NCBI GenBank assembly: GCA_904420005.1
Contig: CAJFTT010000042.1
Location: forward strand, 62,001-126,000
Direction: 5' to 3'
DNA: 64,000 nucleotides
DNA from: Candidatus Tabaqchalia intestinavium
GTDB lineage: Bacteria > Bacillota > Clostridia > Oscillospirales > CAJFTT01
The notes beneath the pieces were generated by a model. It was not told the DNA's origin. It saw only the letters and a list, made by a program, of their open reading frames with translations, and did no database searches. This document shows, in pieces, positions 1-9,758 of the stretch. Numbering within the stretch: position 1 is the stretch's first letter; the number at the start of each line of letters is the position of its first letter. The translations under genes and the position numbers were made by a program.

Positions 1-2
1 AC

Positions 3-1658
3 CAGTTCCGTTTTCGTATCGTGACGCTCGACGGGCAGATCATCAACGCGGGCGGCTCCTTCACCGGCGGTTCCGTCGGGAGAAACGCAGGGCTGCTCAC
101 CCGCTCCCGCGACATTGAAAAGCTGCAGCAGGAAGCGGCTGCGCTGCAAACGCAGCTGGATGCGGCTTCCGAAGAGAAACGGCGCATTTCAGAAGAAACG
201 GCCGCGCTGGAAGCGGAATATCTCGGCCTCAAGAGCGAGCTACAGACCTGCGCGGAGAATCTCATTCGTCTGGACGGGGAGTTGAAGCTGCGGCAGGATC
301 AGGCGGAGGCTGCCGACAGCATGCTTTCTTCCCTGGAGGAGGAAGCGGCTGACGCGGCGCAGCGGCGGGAAGCGCAGCTGGCCCAGATTGCGCAGACGCA
401 GCAGGCGCTCTCCGAATTAAGCGAGCAGATGACGCAGGCCGAGGAAGCCGTTACGCGGCTGTCCGGCGGTCAGTCGCAGCTGGCGGCCCGCCGGGAGGCG
501 CAGTCGCAGGAGATCGCCTCCATCCGGCTGCAGGTGATGGAGATCCGCAAGGATATCGACGCCGACGAGCAGGCGATCGCGGATGTCGAAGTCCGCCGGC
601 AGGAGCAGAAAAGCCGCGCCGGCGCTTACGAGGAGGAAATCCGCACACTGGAAGAGAAAACCCGGCAGGATGAAGAAAAGATCCAGGCGCTCTTGGCGGA
701 GGCGGCTGCGCTGCGCGAGCAGGCGAAGGCATCGGAGACCGGCGTGGCCGAAGTGGCCCGCGAGAGGGAGACGCTGGAAAAGCGCGTCACGCAGATCGGG
801 GAAGAGCAGAAAGCCGCCTATAACGAGCGGGAGAAAATCGGAGGCGAGGTCGGTCGGCTGGAAGAGCGCCGCGCGAATCTCAGCCGCGACTATGACAAGA
901 TTATCGCTTCCCTGCTCGAGGAGCATCAGCTCACCCGCTCGGAAGCGGAAGCGGCTGCGCCCAAGATCGAGGATGTACCGCAGGCGCAGCGGCGGCTGGC
1001 AGAGCTGAAAAACAAAATCAAAGCCCTGGGATCCGTCAACGTCGGCGCAATCGAGGAATATAAGGAAGTCTACGCCCGGTACGCCGCGATGAAGGAGCAA
1101 TATGACGATGTGGAGCAGTCGAGGAAAGAGCTGCTGCATATTATTTCAGACGTTACCTCCAAGATGAAAACCATCTTTGGGGAGGAATTTGCCCGCATCA
1201 ATCTCAATTTTACGGAAACGTTCCGGGAGCTGTTCGGTGGCGGCACAGCGCAACTGCGCTTGACGGACCCGGACGATGTGCTGACCTCCGGCATCGAGAT
1301 CGACGTGGCGCCGCCTGGGAAGATTATCAACAATCTCGCCTCACTCTCCGGCGGCGAGCAGGCGATGGTCGCTATGGCGATCTATTTCGCGATCCTGAAG
1401 GTGCGTCCCGCCCCGTTCTGCATTCTCGACGAGGTGGAGACGGCGCTGGACGACGTCAACGTCTCCCGCTTTGCGGCGTATCTGAACAAAATGTCGGATC
1501 GCACCCAATTCATTGCGATCACGCATCGGCGCGGCACGATGGAAATGGCGGACCGGCTTTACGGCGTGACGATGCAGGAAGAAGGCGTGTCCAAGCTGCT
1601 GGTGATGAACGTCTCGGAAATGGCGAAGGATAAGCAGCTCGGCGCGATCATAAAATAA
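3..1658 (+). CDS. smc: Chromosome partition protein SMC, C-terminal half (5' partial)
   Basis: SMC is the ATPase of the condensin complex (with ScpA and ScpB) that compacts and segregates the nucleoid. The reading frame is open from base 3, so the gene starts before the window. The visible part holds the end of the hinge (FTGGSVG), a coiled coil of roughly 300 residues rich in Glu, Gln and Ala, and the C-terminal ATPase lobe. That lobe has the ABC signature LSGGEQAMVAMAIYFAILK, a Walker B/D-loop CILDEVETALDD and the switch His in ITHRRGTM. It lies 35 nt before ftsY, matching the common Firmicute smc-ftsY order. The Walker A half is outside the window. Confidence 0.97.
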   Translation, partial: QFRFRIVTLDGQIINAGGSFTGGSVGRNAGLLTRSRDIEKLQQEAAALQTQLDAASEEKRRISEETAALEAEYLGLKSELQTCAENLIRLDGELKLRQDQAEAADSMLSSLEEEAADAAQRREAQLAQIAQTQQALSELSEQMTQAEEAVTRLSGGQSQLAARREAQSQEIASIRLQVMEIRKDIDADEQAIADVEVRRQEQKSRAGAYEEEIRTLEEKTRQDEEKIQALLAEAAALREQAKASETGVAEVARERETLEKRVTQIGEEQKAAYNEREKIGGEVGRLEERRANLSRDYDKIIASLLEEHQLTRSEAEAAAPKIEDVPQAQRRLAELKNKIKALGSVNVGAIEEYKEVYARYAAMKEQYDDVEQSRKELLHIISDVTSKMKTIFGEEFARINLNFTETFRELFGGGTAQLRLTDPDDVLTSGIEIDVAPPGKIINNLASLSGGEQAMVAMAIYFAILKVRPAPFCILDEVETALDDVNVSRFAAYLNKMSDRTQFIAITHRRGTMEMADRLYGVTMQEEGVSKLLVMNVSEMAKDKQLGAIIK

Positions 1659-1693
1659 TCTCGGATGGAATTTGAAGAGGAGAAGGTGCCGCA

Positions 1694-2605
1694 ATGGGAT
1701 TTCTGGAAAAGATCAAAAACGGACTGCGCAAAACAAGGGACAGTTTCACCTCCAATCTGCGCGGAATTTTGAATTCCTTCACCAAAATCGATGAAGAACT
1801 CTTCGAAGAACTTGAGGAAATCCTCATCATGGCGGATGTCGGGACGGTCACCACACAGCATATCCTCGATCGGCTGCGCCAGAAGATCAAAGAGGAGGGG
1901 CTGACCGACCCGCAAGCCATCCAGGAAAAGCTCAAAGAAGTGCTGTGCGAACTGCTGACAGGGGACAACACGCTGCATCTTGCCACACAGCCGTCGGTGA
2001 TTCTGGTCATCGGCGTCAACGGCGTTGGGAAAACCACCACCATTGGAAAAATGGCGGCGTATTTCTCCGCGCAGGGGAAAAAGGTTGTGCTGGGCGCGGC
2101 CGACACTTTTCGCGCCGCCGCGATCGATCAGCTGGAGGTCTGGGCACAGCGCGCGAACGTGCCGCTGGTGCGCCAGAGCGAAGGAGCGGATCCGGCGGCC
2201 GTGGTGTTTGACACCATGCGGGCGGCCAACGCACGGCACATGGATATTGCCATCTGCGACACGGCGGGGCGACTGCATAATAAGAAAAACCTCATGGATG
2301 AGCTGAGCAAAATCAGCCGCGTCATCGAGCGCGAAGCGCCCAGCAGCGACAAGGAGGTACTGCTGGTGCTGGACGCGACGACGGGGCGCAACGCCGTCAC
2401 CCAGGCGCGGGAATTTCGCGAGGCGGCCGGCATTACCGGCATTGTCTTGACGAAGCTTGACGGCACGGCGAAGGGCGGCGTCGTGCTTGCCATTCAGGAC
2501 GAATTGGGAATCCCTGTAAAATTTGTCGGCGTGGGGGAAAAGATCGACGATCTGCAACCTTTCGATGCGCAGGCGTTCGTGGATGGGTTGTTTGAAGAAG
2601 TATAA
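1694..2605 (+). CDS. ftsY: Signal recognition particle receptor FtsY
   Basis: FtsY is the membrane-associated SRP receptor GTPase that docks ribosome-SRP complexes at the translocon. The 303-residue protein has a short N-terminal region and a four-helix N domain (about residues 20-90), then the G domain. G1 is GVNGVGKTT (near residue 107), and DTFRAAAIDQLEVW, CDTAGR (G3) and TKLDGTAKGG (G4/closing loop) follow. The long acidic N-terminal domain of the E. coli protein is absent, as is normal in Firmicutes. The ATG follows a GAGGAGAAGG ribosome binding site. It is probably co-transcribed with smc and rdgB. Confidence 0.97.
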   Translation: MGFLEKIKNGLRKTRDSFTSNLRGILNSFTKIDEELFEELEEILIMADVGTVTTQHILDRLRQKIKEEGLTDPQAIQEKLKEVLCELLTGDNTLHLATQPSVILVIGVNGVGKTTTIGKMAAYFSAQGKKVVLGAADTFRAAAIDQLEVWAQRANVPLVRQSEGADPAAVVFDTMRAANARHMDIAICDTAGRLHNKKNLMDELSKISRVIEREAPSSDKEVLLVLDATTGRNAVTQAREFREAAGITGIVLTKLDGTAKGGVVLAIQDELGIPVKFVGVGEKIDDLQPFDAQAFVDGLFEEV

Positions 2606-2641
2606 ACAATTGTTCGCGTCGCCGAAAGGAGAGAAATGTAG

Positions 2642-3235
2642 ATGAAATTCGTCGTTGCGACCAATAACGAACATAAATTGCAGGAGATTCAGCGGATTTT
2701 GCTGCCGCTGGGAATCGAAGCGCTTTCACAAAAACAGGCGGGGGCGTCGGTCGAGGTAGAGGAAACCGGGAGCACCTTCGAGGAGAATGCTTTTCTCAAG
2801 GCGCAGGCAGTCGCAAAGGCGACCGGTCTGCCGGCGGTTGCTGACGATTCCGGCCTTGCGGTGACGGCGCTGGGCGGACGGCCGGGGATTTATTCCGCGC
2901 GGTATGCCGGAGAGGGCGCGAGCGACGCCGATCGGATCCGCAAACTGCTCAAAGAGCTCGAAGCGTGCGATACACAGGACCGCAGCGCCAAATTTGTGTC
3001 TGCGGTGTGCTGTTATTTTTCCGAGGACGATTGGTTTTGCGTGCGCGGCGAATGTCCCGGCGTGATTGCGCACGCGCCTATGGGGGAAGGCGGGTTCGGC
3101 TATGATCCCGTATTCTTCCTGCCGGAAGAGGGGAAAACCTTCGGACAGCTTACCCCGCAGGAGAAGGATGGCTACAGTCACCGCGGGCGGGCGCTGCGCG
3201 CCATGCAGGAGAAGCTGCGGGATCGGCTGGCGTAA
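2642..3235 (+). CDS. rdgB: XTP/dITP pyrophosphatase (RdgB/HAM1 family)
   Basis: This house-cleaning enzyme hydrolyses non-canonical purine triphosphates (dITP, XTP) to monophosphates and pyrophosphate, keeping deaminated bases out of DNA. At 197 residues it has the usual family length. The substrate-binding start TNNEHK, the VADDSGLAV segment with its catalytic Asp pair, the GYDPVF loop and the C-terminal YSHRGRAL motif are all visible. The start is the ATG after GAAAGGAGAG. It sits 36 nt after ftsY and 103 nt before yhbY in the same direction. Confidence 0.95.
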   Translation: MKFVVATNNEHKLQEIQRILLPLGIEALSQKQAGASVEVEETGSTFEENAFLKAQAVAKATGLPAVADDSGLAVTALGGRPGIYSARYAGEGASDADRIRKLLKELEACDTQDRSAKFVSAVCCYFSEDDWFCVRGECPGVIAHAPMGEGGFGYDPVFFLPEEGKTFGQLTPQEKDGYSHRGRALRAMQEKLRDRLA

Positions 3236-3338
3236 GGAACCGCGAGCAGCGCGGTGAAAAGAAAGGAATAAGCCGCAGGGAAAAGCGACGGATTTTCCTT
3301 CTCGGTGGAACAATGATACAGAAAGGCGTTTTGATACC

Positions 3339-3647
3339 ATGATTACAACCAAACAGAGAGCCTATTTGCGCGCGATGGCCAATGGACTGGAGACAATTTT
3401 GCAGATAGGAAAAGGCGGCATTTCTCCCAATCTCGTCGCGCAGGTTAAAGACGCGCTCGAAGCGCGGGAAATCATCAAGCTGTGTGTGTTGGAAACGGCT
3501 CCTGTCACGGCGCGGGAAGCGGCGCAGGAGCTGGCCGATTCGGCCCGCGCGGAGATTGTGCAGGTGATCGGCAACCGTTTCACGCTTTATAAGCGAAACG
3601 AAAAGGAGCCTCGGATCACGTTGCCCAAAGCAGTGCGGAAAGCCTGA
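3339..3647 (+). CDS. yhbY: CRM-domain ribosome assembly RNA-binding protein, YhbY family
   Basis: This 102-residue protein consists of a single CRM (YhbY) domain, an RNA-binding fold associated with large-subunit ribosome assembly. The start MITTKQRAYLRAMANGLE, the glycine loop IGKGGI and the C-terminal RFTLYKRN segment fit the family. It lies immediately upstream of nadD, yqeK and rsfS, an order common in Firmicutes, which supports a link to ribosome biogenesis. The start ATG is preceded by CAGAAAGG with acceptable spacing. The exact molecular role is inferred from homologues. Confidence 0.92.
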   Translation: MITTKQRAYLRAMANGLETILQIGKGGISPNLVAQVKDALEAREIIKLCVLETAPVTAREAAQELADSARAEIVQVIGNRFTLYKRNEKEPRITLPKAVRKA

Positions 3648-3675
3648 CCACGGCCGGTGCGGCCGATAAATCAAA

Positions 3676-3701
3676 ACCGCCGGAAGTGAAAATCCGGCGG
3701 T
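3676..3701 (+). other. Perfect hairpin between yhbY and nadD
   Basis: A perfect 9-bp inverted repeat, ACCGCCGGA / TCCGGCGGT, has an 8-nt loop and sits 28 nt after the yhbY stop. No T-run follows, so it is a poor intrinsic terminator. It may instead be an mRNA-stabilising or processing hairpin in the operon. Confidence 0.45.
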
Positions 3702-3741
3702 ACAGCGGCATTGGGAAAGAAGAGAAGCGGAGGCAGCGGCT

Positions 3742-4365
3742 TTGAAAACAGCGGTTTTTGGCGGTACGTTTGATCCAATTCACCTTGGGCATGTCGCGTT
3801 GGCGCAGCATTTTTCCGAAGCGTTGCAGCCCGACCGCCTGTTGCTGATTCCGACGAGCGTTCCTCCGCACAAGCAAGCGACACAGCTTGCCACCGGCGCG
3901 CAGCGCTTGGAAATGTGCCGTCTCGCCGCGAGGGAAATCCCGCGTTGCGAAGTATGCGACCTGGAACTGAAACGGCCAGGCAGAAGCTACACGGTCGACA
4001 CATTGGAAGCGCTGCACGCAATGGGAGAAGGGGATTTCTATCTTCTCATGGGAGCGGACATGTTCCTCTCTCTGGAGCGTTGGCGTAATTTCTCGCGCAT
4101 CGCCCAGCTTGCCGTATTATGCGCCGCGCCCCGGCAGGAGAAAGAATACGCCGCGTTGTGCCGGCACGCCGCGCATTTGGAGCGGCAATGGGGGGCGAGA
4201 ACCTTTGTGGGGAACTTTTCTGTGCTGGAGCTTTCCTCCACGTACATCCGGCAACGGCTGAAAAGGGGAGAGCCTTGTCGGGATTTCTTGCTGCCTGCTG
4301 TTGAGACCTATATCTGTGAAAACGGGTTATACGGCGTGAAGCGTCCGTTTTCCGGCGGCGTATAA
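3742..4365 (+). CDS. nadD: Nicotinate-nucleotide adenylyltransferase
   Basis: NadD adenylates nicotinate mononucleotide with ATP to give deamido-NAD, the penultimate step of NAD synthesis. The 207-residue protein begins with the nucleotidyltransferase motif GGTFDPIHLGH. It carries LIPTSVPPHK, the MGADMF substrate-binding region and the C-terminal signature SSTYIRQRL. The start is a TTG: it puts the P-loop at residue 7 as usual, and no better in-frame ATG exists upstream of the motif. The next gene, yqeK, follows nadD in many Firmicutes. Confidence 0.95.
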   Translation: MKTAVFGGTFDPIHLGHVALAQHFSEALQPDRLLLIPTSVPPHKQATQLATGAQRLEMCRLAAREIPRCEVCDLELKRPGRSYTVDTLEALHAMGEGDFYLLMGADMFLSLERWRNFSRIAQLAVLCAAPRQEKEYAALCRHAAHLERQWGARTFVGNFSVLELSSTYIRQRLKRGEPCRDFLLPAVETYICENGLYGVKRPFSGGV

Positions 4366-4516
4366 CGTAGGACTGCCAGGCGCATAATTTTCAAAAAAGG
4401 CTCGCGCAGCGCGGGATTTTATGGTAAAATGAGGCCATTGGAAGGAAATGCGGGTCGCCGCACGGTAAACGCCCGGCGGCTGTGGTGCGTTTCTGTCCAG
4501 GGAAGGATGAAAAACG

Positions 4517-5101
4517 ATGCAGGAAAAAATCGAAGAATGGAAGAAGATGCTGCAAGCGCGGTTAGACGCGCGGCGGTATCATCATTCTCTCTGTGTGATG
4601 GAGGAAGCGGAGCGGCTGGCACGGCAATACGGCGCGGACGTGGAGAAAGCGCGGATCGCCGGGCTACTGCACGATATGACGAAAAACGACACGGAGGAGC
4701 AGCATTTTGACGTCTTTACCCGCGGAGGGATCGAGCTGGACGAAGTGGCGCGCAGCACGAAGAAGCTGCACCACGCTATCAGCGGCGCCTGGCGGATAGA
4801 GCATGAGCTGGGCGTGACGGATCGCGAAATCCTCGACGCCGTACGGTACCACACCACGGCGCGCGCCGGCATGACGCTGCTGGATAAAGTCCTGTACCTT
4901 GCCGATTTTGTTTCAGCGGATCGTGACTATGAAGGCGTAGAGGCGCTGCGCGCGCTGGTGCATCAAGATTTGGAGGCCGGGCTGAGAGAGGCACTGTCTT
5001 TTTCCATTGCGGAGCTGCTGCAGAAACCCGCGCCCATTCACAGAGATACAGTGGAAGCATGGAATGCAGAAATGTTACAGCGAAAGGAGACAACGATTTG
5101 A
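4517..5101 (+). CDS. yqeK: HD-domain bis(5'-nucleosyl)-tetraphosphatase, YqeK family
   Basis: This 194-residue HD phosphohydrolase belongs to the YqeK group, whose characterised members cleave Ap4A symmetrically to two ADP. The metal-binding set is visible: an early His in RRYHHSLCV, the HD pair in GLLHDMTK, further His residues in LHHAISGAW, and an Asp in LYLADFVSADR. The start ATG follows GGGAAGGATG. Its stop overlaps the rsfS start as TGATG, so the two genes are translationally coupled. Substrate assignment is by family. Confidence 0.92.
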   Translation: MQEKIEEWKKMLQARLDARRYHHSLCVMEEAERLARQYGADVEKARIAGLLHDMTKNDTEEQHFDVFTRGGIELDEVARSTKKLHHAISGAWRIEHELGVTDREILDAVRYHTTARAGMTLLDKVLYLADFVSADRDYEGVEALRALVHQDLEAGLREALSFSIAELLQKPAPIHRDTVEAWNAEMLQRKETTI

Positions 5102-5460
5102 TGGAAGCGCTGGAAATCGCAAAGCTGGCGGCCGGATGGCTGGACGCCAAAAAAGCGCAGGATTTGCAGGTCATCCGCGTGCGGGAGCTGACGGTGATCG
5201 CGGACTATTTCGTCCTGGCGAGCGGCACGAGCAATACGCAGGTCAAAGCGCTGGCGGATGAGGTGGAATATCAGTTTTCCCAGCGCGGGATTGAGCCTGC
5301 GAGAACGGAAGGCTACCGCACGGCAAGCTGGATTGCCATGGATTACGGCAGTGTGATTATTCACATTTTCCAGAAAGGCACCCGCGATTTTTATCAGCTG
5401 GAGCGCGTCTGGGCCGATGGGGAACAGGTGGATCTGTCGGAGATTATCAAACCAAATTGA
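5101..5460 (+). CDS. rsfS: Ribosomal silencing factor RsfS
   Basis: RsfS binds ribosomal protein uL14 on the 50S subunit and blocks joining with 30S under nutrient limitation. The ORF track starts at 5059, but the better start is ATG 5101. It overlaps the yqeK stop (TGATG) and follows AAAGGAGA by about 11 nt. It gives a 119-residue protein beginning MEALEIAKLAAGWLDAKK. Family hallmarks are IADYFVLASGTS, the RTEGY segment, WIAMDYGSVIIHIF and the ending FYQLERVWAD. The yqeK-rsfS-leuS order supports the call. Confidence 0.95.
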   Translation: MEALEIAKLAAGWLDAKKAQDLQVIRVRELTVIADYFVLASGTSNTQVKALADEVEYQFSQRGIEPARTEGYRTASWIAMDYGSVIIHIFQKGTRDFYQLERVWADGEQVDLSEIIKPN

Positions 5461-5484
5461 GCAAAAACAGGGGAGAAACCGAAG

Positions 5485-7899
5485 ATGAAAAACGACGTGA
5501 CGAAATACGATTTCAAGGCGATCGAACAAAAATGGCAGAAAATCTGGGATGAAAAGCAGGCTTTTGCCGCCAAGCAGGATTTTTCTCTGCCGAAGTTTTA
5601 CGGTCTGGTGGAGTTCCCGTATCCTTCGGGCGCGGGACTGCATGTCGGGCATCCGCGCTCGTATACGGCGCTGGACATCATCTGCCGGAAAAAGCGGCTG
5701 GAAGGCTTCAATGTGCTCTACCCGATGGGATGGGATGCGTTCGGCCTGCCGACGGAGAATTTCGCGATCAAAAATAAAATTCATCCCGCGATCGTGACGG
5801 AAAAAAACGTCGCGCGTTTCAAGCAGCAGCTGCGTTCGCTGGGTCTGTCGTTTGACTGGGCGCGGGAAATCAACACTACAGATCCCAGCTATTATAAATG
5901 GACCCAGTGGATTTTCCTGCAGATGTACAAGCACGGTCTGGCCTATAAGAAAAAGATGACGGTCAACTTCTGCACATCCTGCAAGGTGGTGCTGGCGAAC
6001 GAGGAGGTCGTCAACGGCGTGTGCGAGCGCTGCGGCAGCCCTGTCATCCAGAAGGAGAAAAGTCAATGGATGCTCGCCATTACCAAATACGCCCAGCGCC
6101 TGCTGGACGATCTGGACCAGGTGGATTACATCGACCGCGTCAAGCTGCAGCAGCGCAACTGGATCGGCCGCTCGACCGGTGCGGAGGTGCGTTTTGAGAC
6201 GACGCAGGGCGACACGCTGACCGTTTTCACCACACGGCCGGATACGCTGTTCGGCGCGACGTACATGGTCATCGCACCGGAACATCCTTTCCTGAAAAAA
6301 TGGAAGATCGATAACCGTGCCGAGGTGGAAGCATATCAGGAACAGGCCGCGCATAAGAGCGATTTTGACCGGACGGAAATGGCCAAGGAGAAGACCGGCG
6401 TACGCCTGGAAGGCGTGCGAGCGATCAACCCCGTCAACGGCCGGGAAATCCCGATTTTTGTCTCTGACTATGTGCTGATTACCTACGGGACCGGCGCCAT
6501 CATGGCGGTGCCGGCGCATGACACCCGCGACTGGGAGTTCGCCAAAAAATTTGACCTGCCTATCATCGAGGTGGTGCAGGGCGGCGACGTGCAGCAGGAA
6601 GCGTTCACCGATTGCGAGACCGGCGTGATGGTCAATTCCGGTTTCCTCGATGGCTTGTCTGTGGAGGAAGCTAAAAAGAAAATGATCGACTGGCTCACCG
6701 AAAAGGGGCTGGGAGAGCAGAAAGTCAATTTCAAGCTGCGCGACTGGGTGTTCTCGCGTCAGCGTTATTGGGGCGAGCCGATCCCGATGGTCTGGTGCGA
6801 AAAGTGCGGCTGGGTGCCTGTGCCGGAGTCCGAGCTGCCGCTGACGCTGCCTGAGGTTGAGTCCTATGAGCCGACGGACAACGGCGAATCGCCGCTGTCA
6901 GCGCTGGACGATTGGGTCAACACGACCTGTCCGCACTGCCACGGTCCGGCCAAGCGCGAAACGGATACCATGCCGCAGTGGGCGGGTTCCTCCTGGTATT
7001 TCCTGCGCTATACCGATCCGCATAACGACACCGCGCCCGCCTCCAAAGAGGCGCTGGAATATTGGCTGCCCGTCGACTGGTATAACGGCGGCATGGAACA
7101 CACCACGTTGCATTTGCTTTACAGCCGGTTCTGGCATAAATTCCTTTACGACATCGGCGTTGTGCCGACTTGTGAGCCGTATGCCAAGCGCACTTCGCAC
7201 GGCATGATCCTGGGCGAAAACGGCGAGAAGATGAGCAAGTCGAAGGGGAACGTCGTCAACCCCGACGAGATCGTCGCGACCTATGGCGCGGATACGATGC
7301 GCCTGTATGAGATGTTCATCGGCGACTTTGAGAAATCTGCCCCCTGGTCGTCCGACAGTATCCGGGGATGCAAGCGGTTCCTCGACCGTACGTTTGCGTT
7401 GCTGGGAATGCTGGAAGCGGGCGACGATTATTCCGCCGCGCTGGAAAGCAGCATGCATAAAACCATCAAAAAGGTCACGGATGACATCGGCAGCATGAAG
7501 TTCAACACCGCCATCGCTTCGATGATGGCGCTGATCAATGAGATTTACGACAAGGGCAGCCTGAATCACGCTGAGCTGCGTACGTTCCTGCTGCTGCTCA
7601 ATCCGTTTGCGCCGCATATCACGGAAGAAATGTGGGAGCGCGCGGGTTTTGCCGGCATGGTGTTTGAGCAGCGCTGGCCGCAATATGACGAAAGCAAGAC
7701 AAAGGATGCCATGGTCGAGATCGCGGTGCAGGTCTGCGGCAAGCTGCGCGCGACTGTAACGGTGCCGGCGGATTGCGACAAAGAAACGGCCATTGCCATC
7801 GCGCGGGCGGAGGAAAAGGTTGCGTCCGCAGTGAACGGCAAGACCACGGTAAAGGAGATTTACGTCCCGGGCCGTCTGGTGAATCTGGTGGTCCGTTGA
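5485..7899 (+). CDS. leuS: Leucyl-tRNA synthetase
   Basis: LeuRS charges tRNA-Leu in the cytoplasm. The 804-residue protein has the class I HIGH-type motif [12 protein letters not shown] near residue 50, and a zinc-ribbon-like insertion with CTSC and CERCG. The CP1 editing domain shows [12 protein letters not shown], the catalytic loop is KMSKSKG near residue 580, and the C-terminal anticodon-binding helices follow. Length is typical of the bacterial form. It begins 24 nt after rsfS with a GGGGAG ribosome binding site. No T-box leader lies in front of it, so it is transcribed with the upstream genes. Confidence 0.98.
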   Translation: MKNDVTKYDFKAIEQKWQKIWDEKQAFAAKQDFSLPKFYGLVEFPYPSGAGLHVGHPRSYTALDIICRKKRLEGFNVLYPMGWDAFGLPTENFAIKNKIHPAIVTEKNVARFKQQLRSLGLSFDWAREINTTDPSYYKWTQWIFLQMYKHGLAYKKKMTVNFCTSCKVVLANEEVVNGVCERCGSPVIQKEKSQWMLAITKYAQRLLDDLDQVDYIDRVKLQQRNWIGRSTGAEVRFETTQGDTLTVFTTRPDTLFGATYMVIAPEHPFLKKWKIDNRAEVEAYQEQAAHKSDFDRTEMAKEKTGVRLEGVRAINPVNGREIPIFVSDYVLITYGTGAIMAVPAHDTRDWEFAKKFDLPIIEVVQGGDVQQEAFTDCETGVMVNSGFLDGLSVEEAKKKMIDWLTEKGLGEQKVNFKLRDWVFSRQRYWGEPIPMVWCEKCGWVPVPESELPLTLPEVESYEPTDNGESPLSALDDWVNTTCPHCHGPAKRETDTMPQWAGSSWYFLRYTDPHNDTAPASKEALEYWLPVDWYNGGMEHTTLHLLYSRFWHKFLYDIGVVPTCEPYAKRTSHGMILGENGEKMSKSKGNVVNPDEIVATYGADTMRLYEMFIGDFEKSAPWSSDSIRGCKRFLDRTFALLGMLEAGDDYSAALESSMHKTIKKVTDDIGSMKFNTAIASMMALINEIYDKGSLNHAELRTFLLLLNPFAPHITEEMWERAGFAGMVFEQRWPQYDESKTKDAMVEIAVQVCGKLRATVTVPADCDKETAIAIARAEEKVASAVNGKTTVKEIYVPGRLVNLVVR

Positions 7900-7935
7900 C
7901 AACACTGGCGAGGAACAGGAGGGAACACGGGCGGA

Positions 7936-8706
7936 ATGTATCAAGAAGAGATTATGGTGCGCTATAGCGACAGTGACAGCGACGGGCAATGCAGCCTGCT
8001 GTCGATGGTGAATTATTTGCAAGATGTGGCAACCGATCATTCAGATGCGGTCGGTTACTCTATAAAAGCACTGCGGGAGCTCAACGTGTTTTGGGCGTTG
8101 CTCGTGTGGCGAATTGAACTTAACCGCTTCCCACGTTATTTGGACCGCATTACTGTGCGCACCTTCACCAATCAGCTGAATCGCTGCTTTTCCACGCGTG
8201 GTTTTGATATTCTGGACGCCGATGGTACTGTGATCGGACTTGCAGCATCCCGCTGGGTAATGTGCAATGCAACGACCTTTCATGTGATGAAGATCCTGGA
8301 AGGAATGCCGGAAACCTATGGCAGGGATGATTACATGCCGCTTGAGCCGCCTAAGATTACGGGCCGGGAAATTGCAGAGCTTGCCCTGCAGGAACACAGT
8401 CGCATTCGGGTTTCCCGACGGGATATTGATACAAACGGGCATGTCAACAACGCCAGTTATGTGGCGTACGCGCTCGACGCGCTGCCGGACGACGGCGTCG
8501 ACATGCGCACGTTGGAGGTGCATTACCGCTCCGCGGCATATCTGGGGGATACGCTGGTGATCAAAAGCGGCTGGGTGGAAGATCGTTATGCGGTTGGCCT
8601 TTACACGCCGGCGGGAGAACTTCGCGTGCTGTGCTATTTCGGCGGCGCACGAAGTGCAGGCAGTGTTGGGACCGATAAAGAGACACCATCTTACGAGCGT
8701 ATATAA
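7936..8706 (+). CDS. Acyl-ACP thioesterase (FatA/FatB family)
   Basis: This is a tandem hot-dog-fold thioesterase predicted to release free fatty acids from acyl-ACP. The 256-residue protein has an N-terminal hot-dog whose opening EEIMVRYSDSDSDGQ matches bacterial acyl-ACP thioesterases. A second hot-dog carries the family motif DIDTNGHVNNASYV, which supplies catalytic Asn and His. It sits 36 nt after leuS, far from the fatty acid operon at 50-60 kb, so it may be regulated separately. Chain-length specificity cannot be read from the sequence. Confidence 0.88.
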   Translation: MYQEEIMVRYSDSDSDGQCSLLSMVNYLQDVATDHSDAVGYSIKALRELNVFWALLVWRIELNRFPRYLDRITVRTFTNQLNRCFSTRGFDILDADGTVIGLAASRWVMCNATTFHVMKILEGMPETYGRDDYMPLEPPKITGREIAELALQEHSRIRVSRRDIDTNGHVNNASYVAYALDALPDDGVDMRTLEVHYRSAAYLGDTLVIKSGWVEDRYAVGLYTPAGELRVLCYFGGARSAGSVGTDKETPSYERI

Positions 8707-8760
8707 ATGCGGAGTCAGGCTCTCTTGGTTTGACCGTAAAAATCGGTAGACAGCTGTGAA

Positions 8761-8812
8761 GCAGGCGGTAGGCCAGGTTGGTTTGTTGCGGCCCCGCCTG
8801 CCGTTATATTTT
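8761..8812 (+). terminator. Possible weak terminator or leader hairpin before rbgA
   Basis: GCAGGCGG (8761) pairs with CCGCCTGC (8794), with GGCC blocks inside the loop that can pair further. The sequence after the stem, CGTTATATTTTC, is only moderately T-rich. It lies in the 168-nt gap between the thioesterase and rbgA, so it may end the leuS-side transcript or act as a leader structure. Confidence 0.4.
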
Positions 8813-8874
8813 CGAGAGACAGTCCGCATGGTGGAAACTAGAATATTGCCCTGTTAGAGGGGGAGGAGAATCCG

Positions 8875-9741
8875 ATGGATAACGTCTATGTGCAGTGGTT
8901 TCCGGGGCATATGACCAAAACACGCCGTCAGATGGAAAAACGGCTCTCGCAGATCGACGCAGTTGCAGAAATCCTCGATGCCCGCATTCCGCTGAGCAGC
9001 CGCAATCCCGATCTGGACGAGCTGGTGAAGGATAAGCCGCGGCTTATCCTGCTCAACAAAGCCGATCTCGCTGACGAAGCGCAGAGCGAACGTTGGGTGC
9101 AATATTTTCGGCAGCAGGGTTGCTCTGCCATTAAAGTTTCCTGTCAAAACCATGTGGGAATTCAGGAATTTCAAGCGCGTGTCAAGGAAGTGCTGGCGGA
9201 AAAGCTGGCGGCATACCGAGAAAAAGGGATGGTCGGCCGCAGTATTAAGGTGATGGTGGCAGGCATCCCCAATGTGGGGAAATCCACTTTTATTAATCGG
9301 CTCGCCGGCGGCGCCAGGCTCAAAACGGCCGACCGCCCCGGTGTGACGCGCGGCGAGCAGTGGATCAATCTCGGCAACGGCATCGAGCTGCTTGATACCC
9401 CCGGCGTTCTTTGGCCGAAGTTTGACGATCCGCGCGTCGGAGAAATGCTGGCGTTCACGGGCGCTGTTCGAGACGCGGTGGTTGACGTGGAACATCTGGC
9501 GGTGCGCCTGCTCGAGCTGCTGCTCGCACAGTATCCGTCTCTGGTCGCGCAGCGATACGAGGTGTCGCTGGAGTATGATGCGTTTGTGTTTGAAGTGCTG
9601 GAACGAATCGCACGCAAACGCGGATTTCTGCAAAAGGGTGGTGTGCCGAACACAGAACGCGCGGCCGTTATGCTGCTGGATGAATTCCGCGGCGGCAAGC
9701 TGGGGCGGATCACGCTCGAGCAGGCGCCTATGCAGGAATAA
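8875..9741 (+). CDS. rbgA: Ribosome biogenesis GTPase RbgA (YlqF)
   Basis: RbgA is a circularly permuted GTPase needed late in 50S assembly. The 288-residue protein shows the permuted motif order: NKADLAD (G4) comes first near residue 59, then [14 protein letters not shown] (G1), the threonine region GVTRGEQ (G2) and [10 protein letters not shown] (G3). A C-terminal RNA-contact domain follows. The start [20 protein letters not shown] is characteristic of the family. The ATG follows GGGGGAGGAGAA. rnhB starts 17 nt downstream, the same pair as ylqF-rnhB in Bacillus. Confidence 0.96.
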   Translation: MDNVYVQWFPGHMTKTRRQMEKRLSQIDAVAEILDARIPLSSRNPDLDELVKDKPRLILLNKADLADEAQSERWVQYFRQQGCSAIKVSCQNHVGIQEFQARVKEVLAEKLAAYREKGMVGRSIKVMVAGIPNVGKSTFINRLAGGARLKTADRPGVTRGEQWINLGNGIELLDTPGVLWPKFDDPRVGEMLAFTGAVRDAVVDVEHLAVRLLELLLAQYPSLVAQRYEVSLEYDAFVFEVLERIARKRGFLQKGGVPNTERAAVMLLDEFRGGKLGRITLEQAPMQE

Positions 9742-9758
9742 GAAACGAAAAGGGGAGA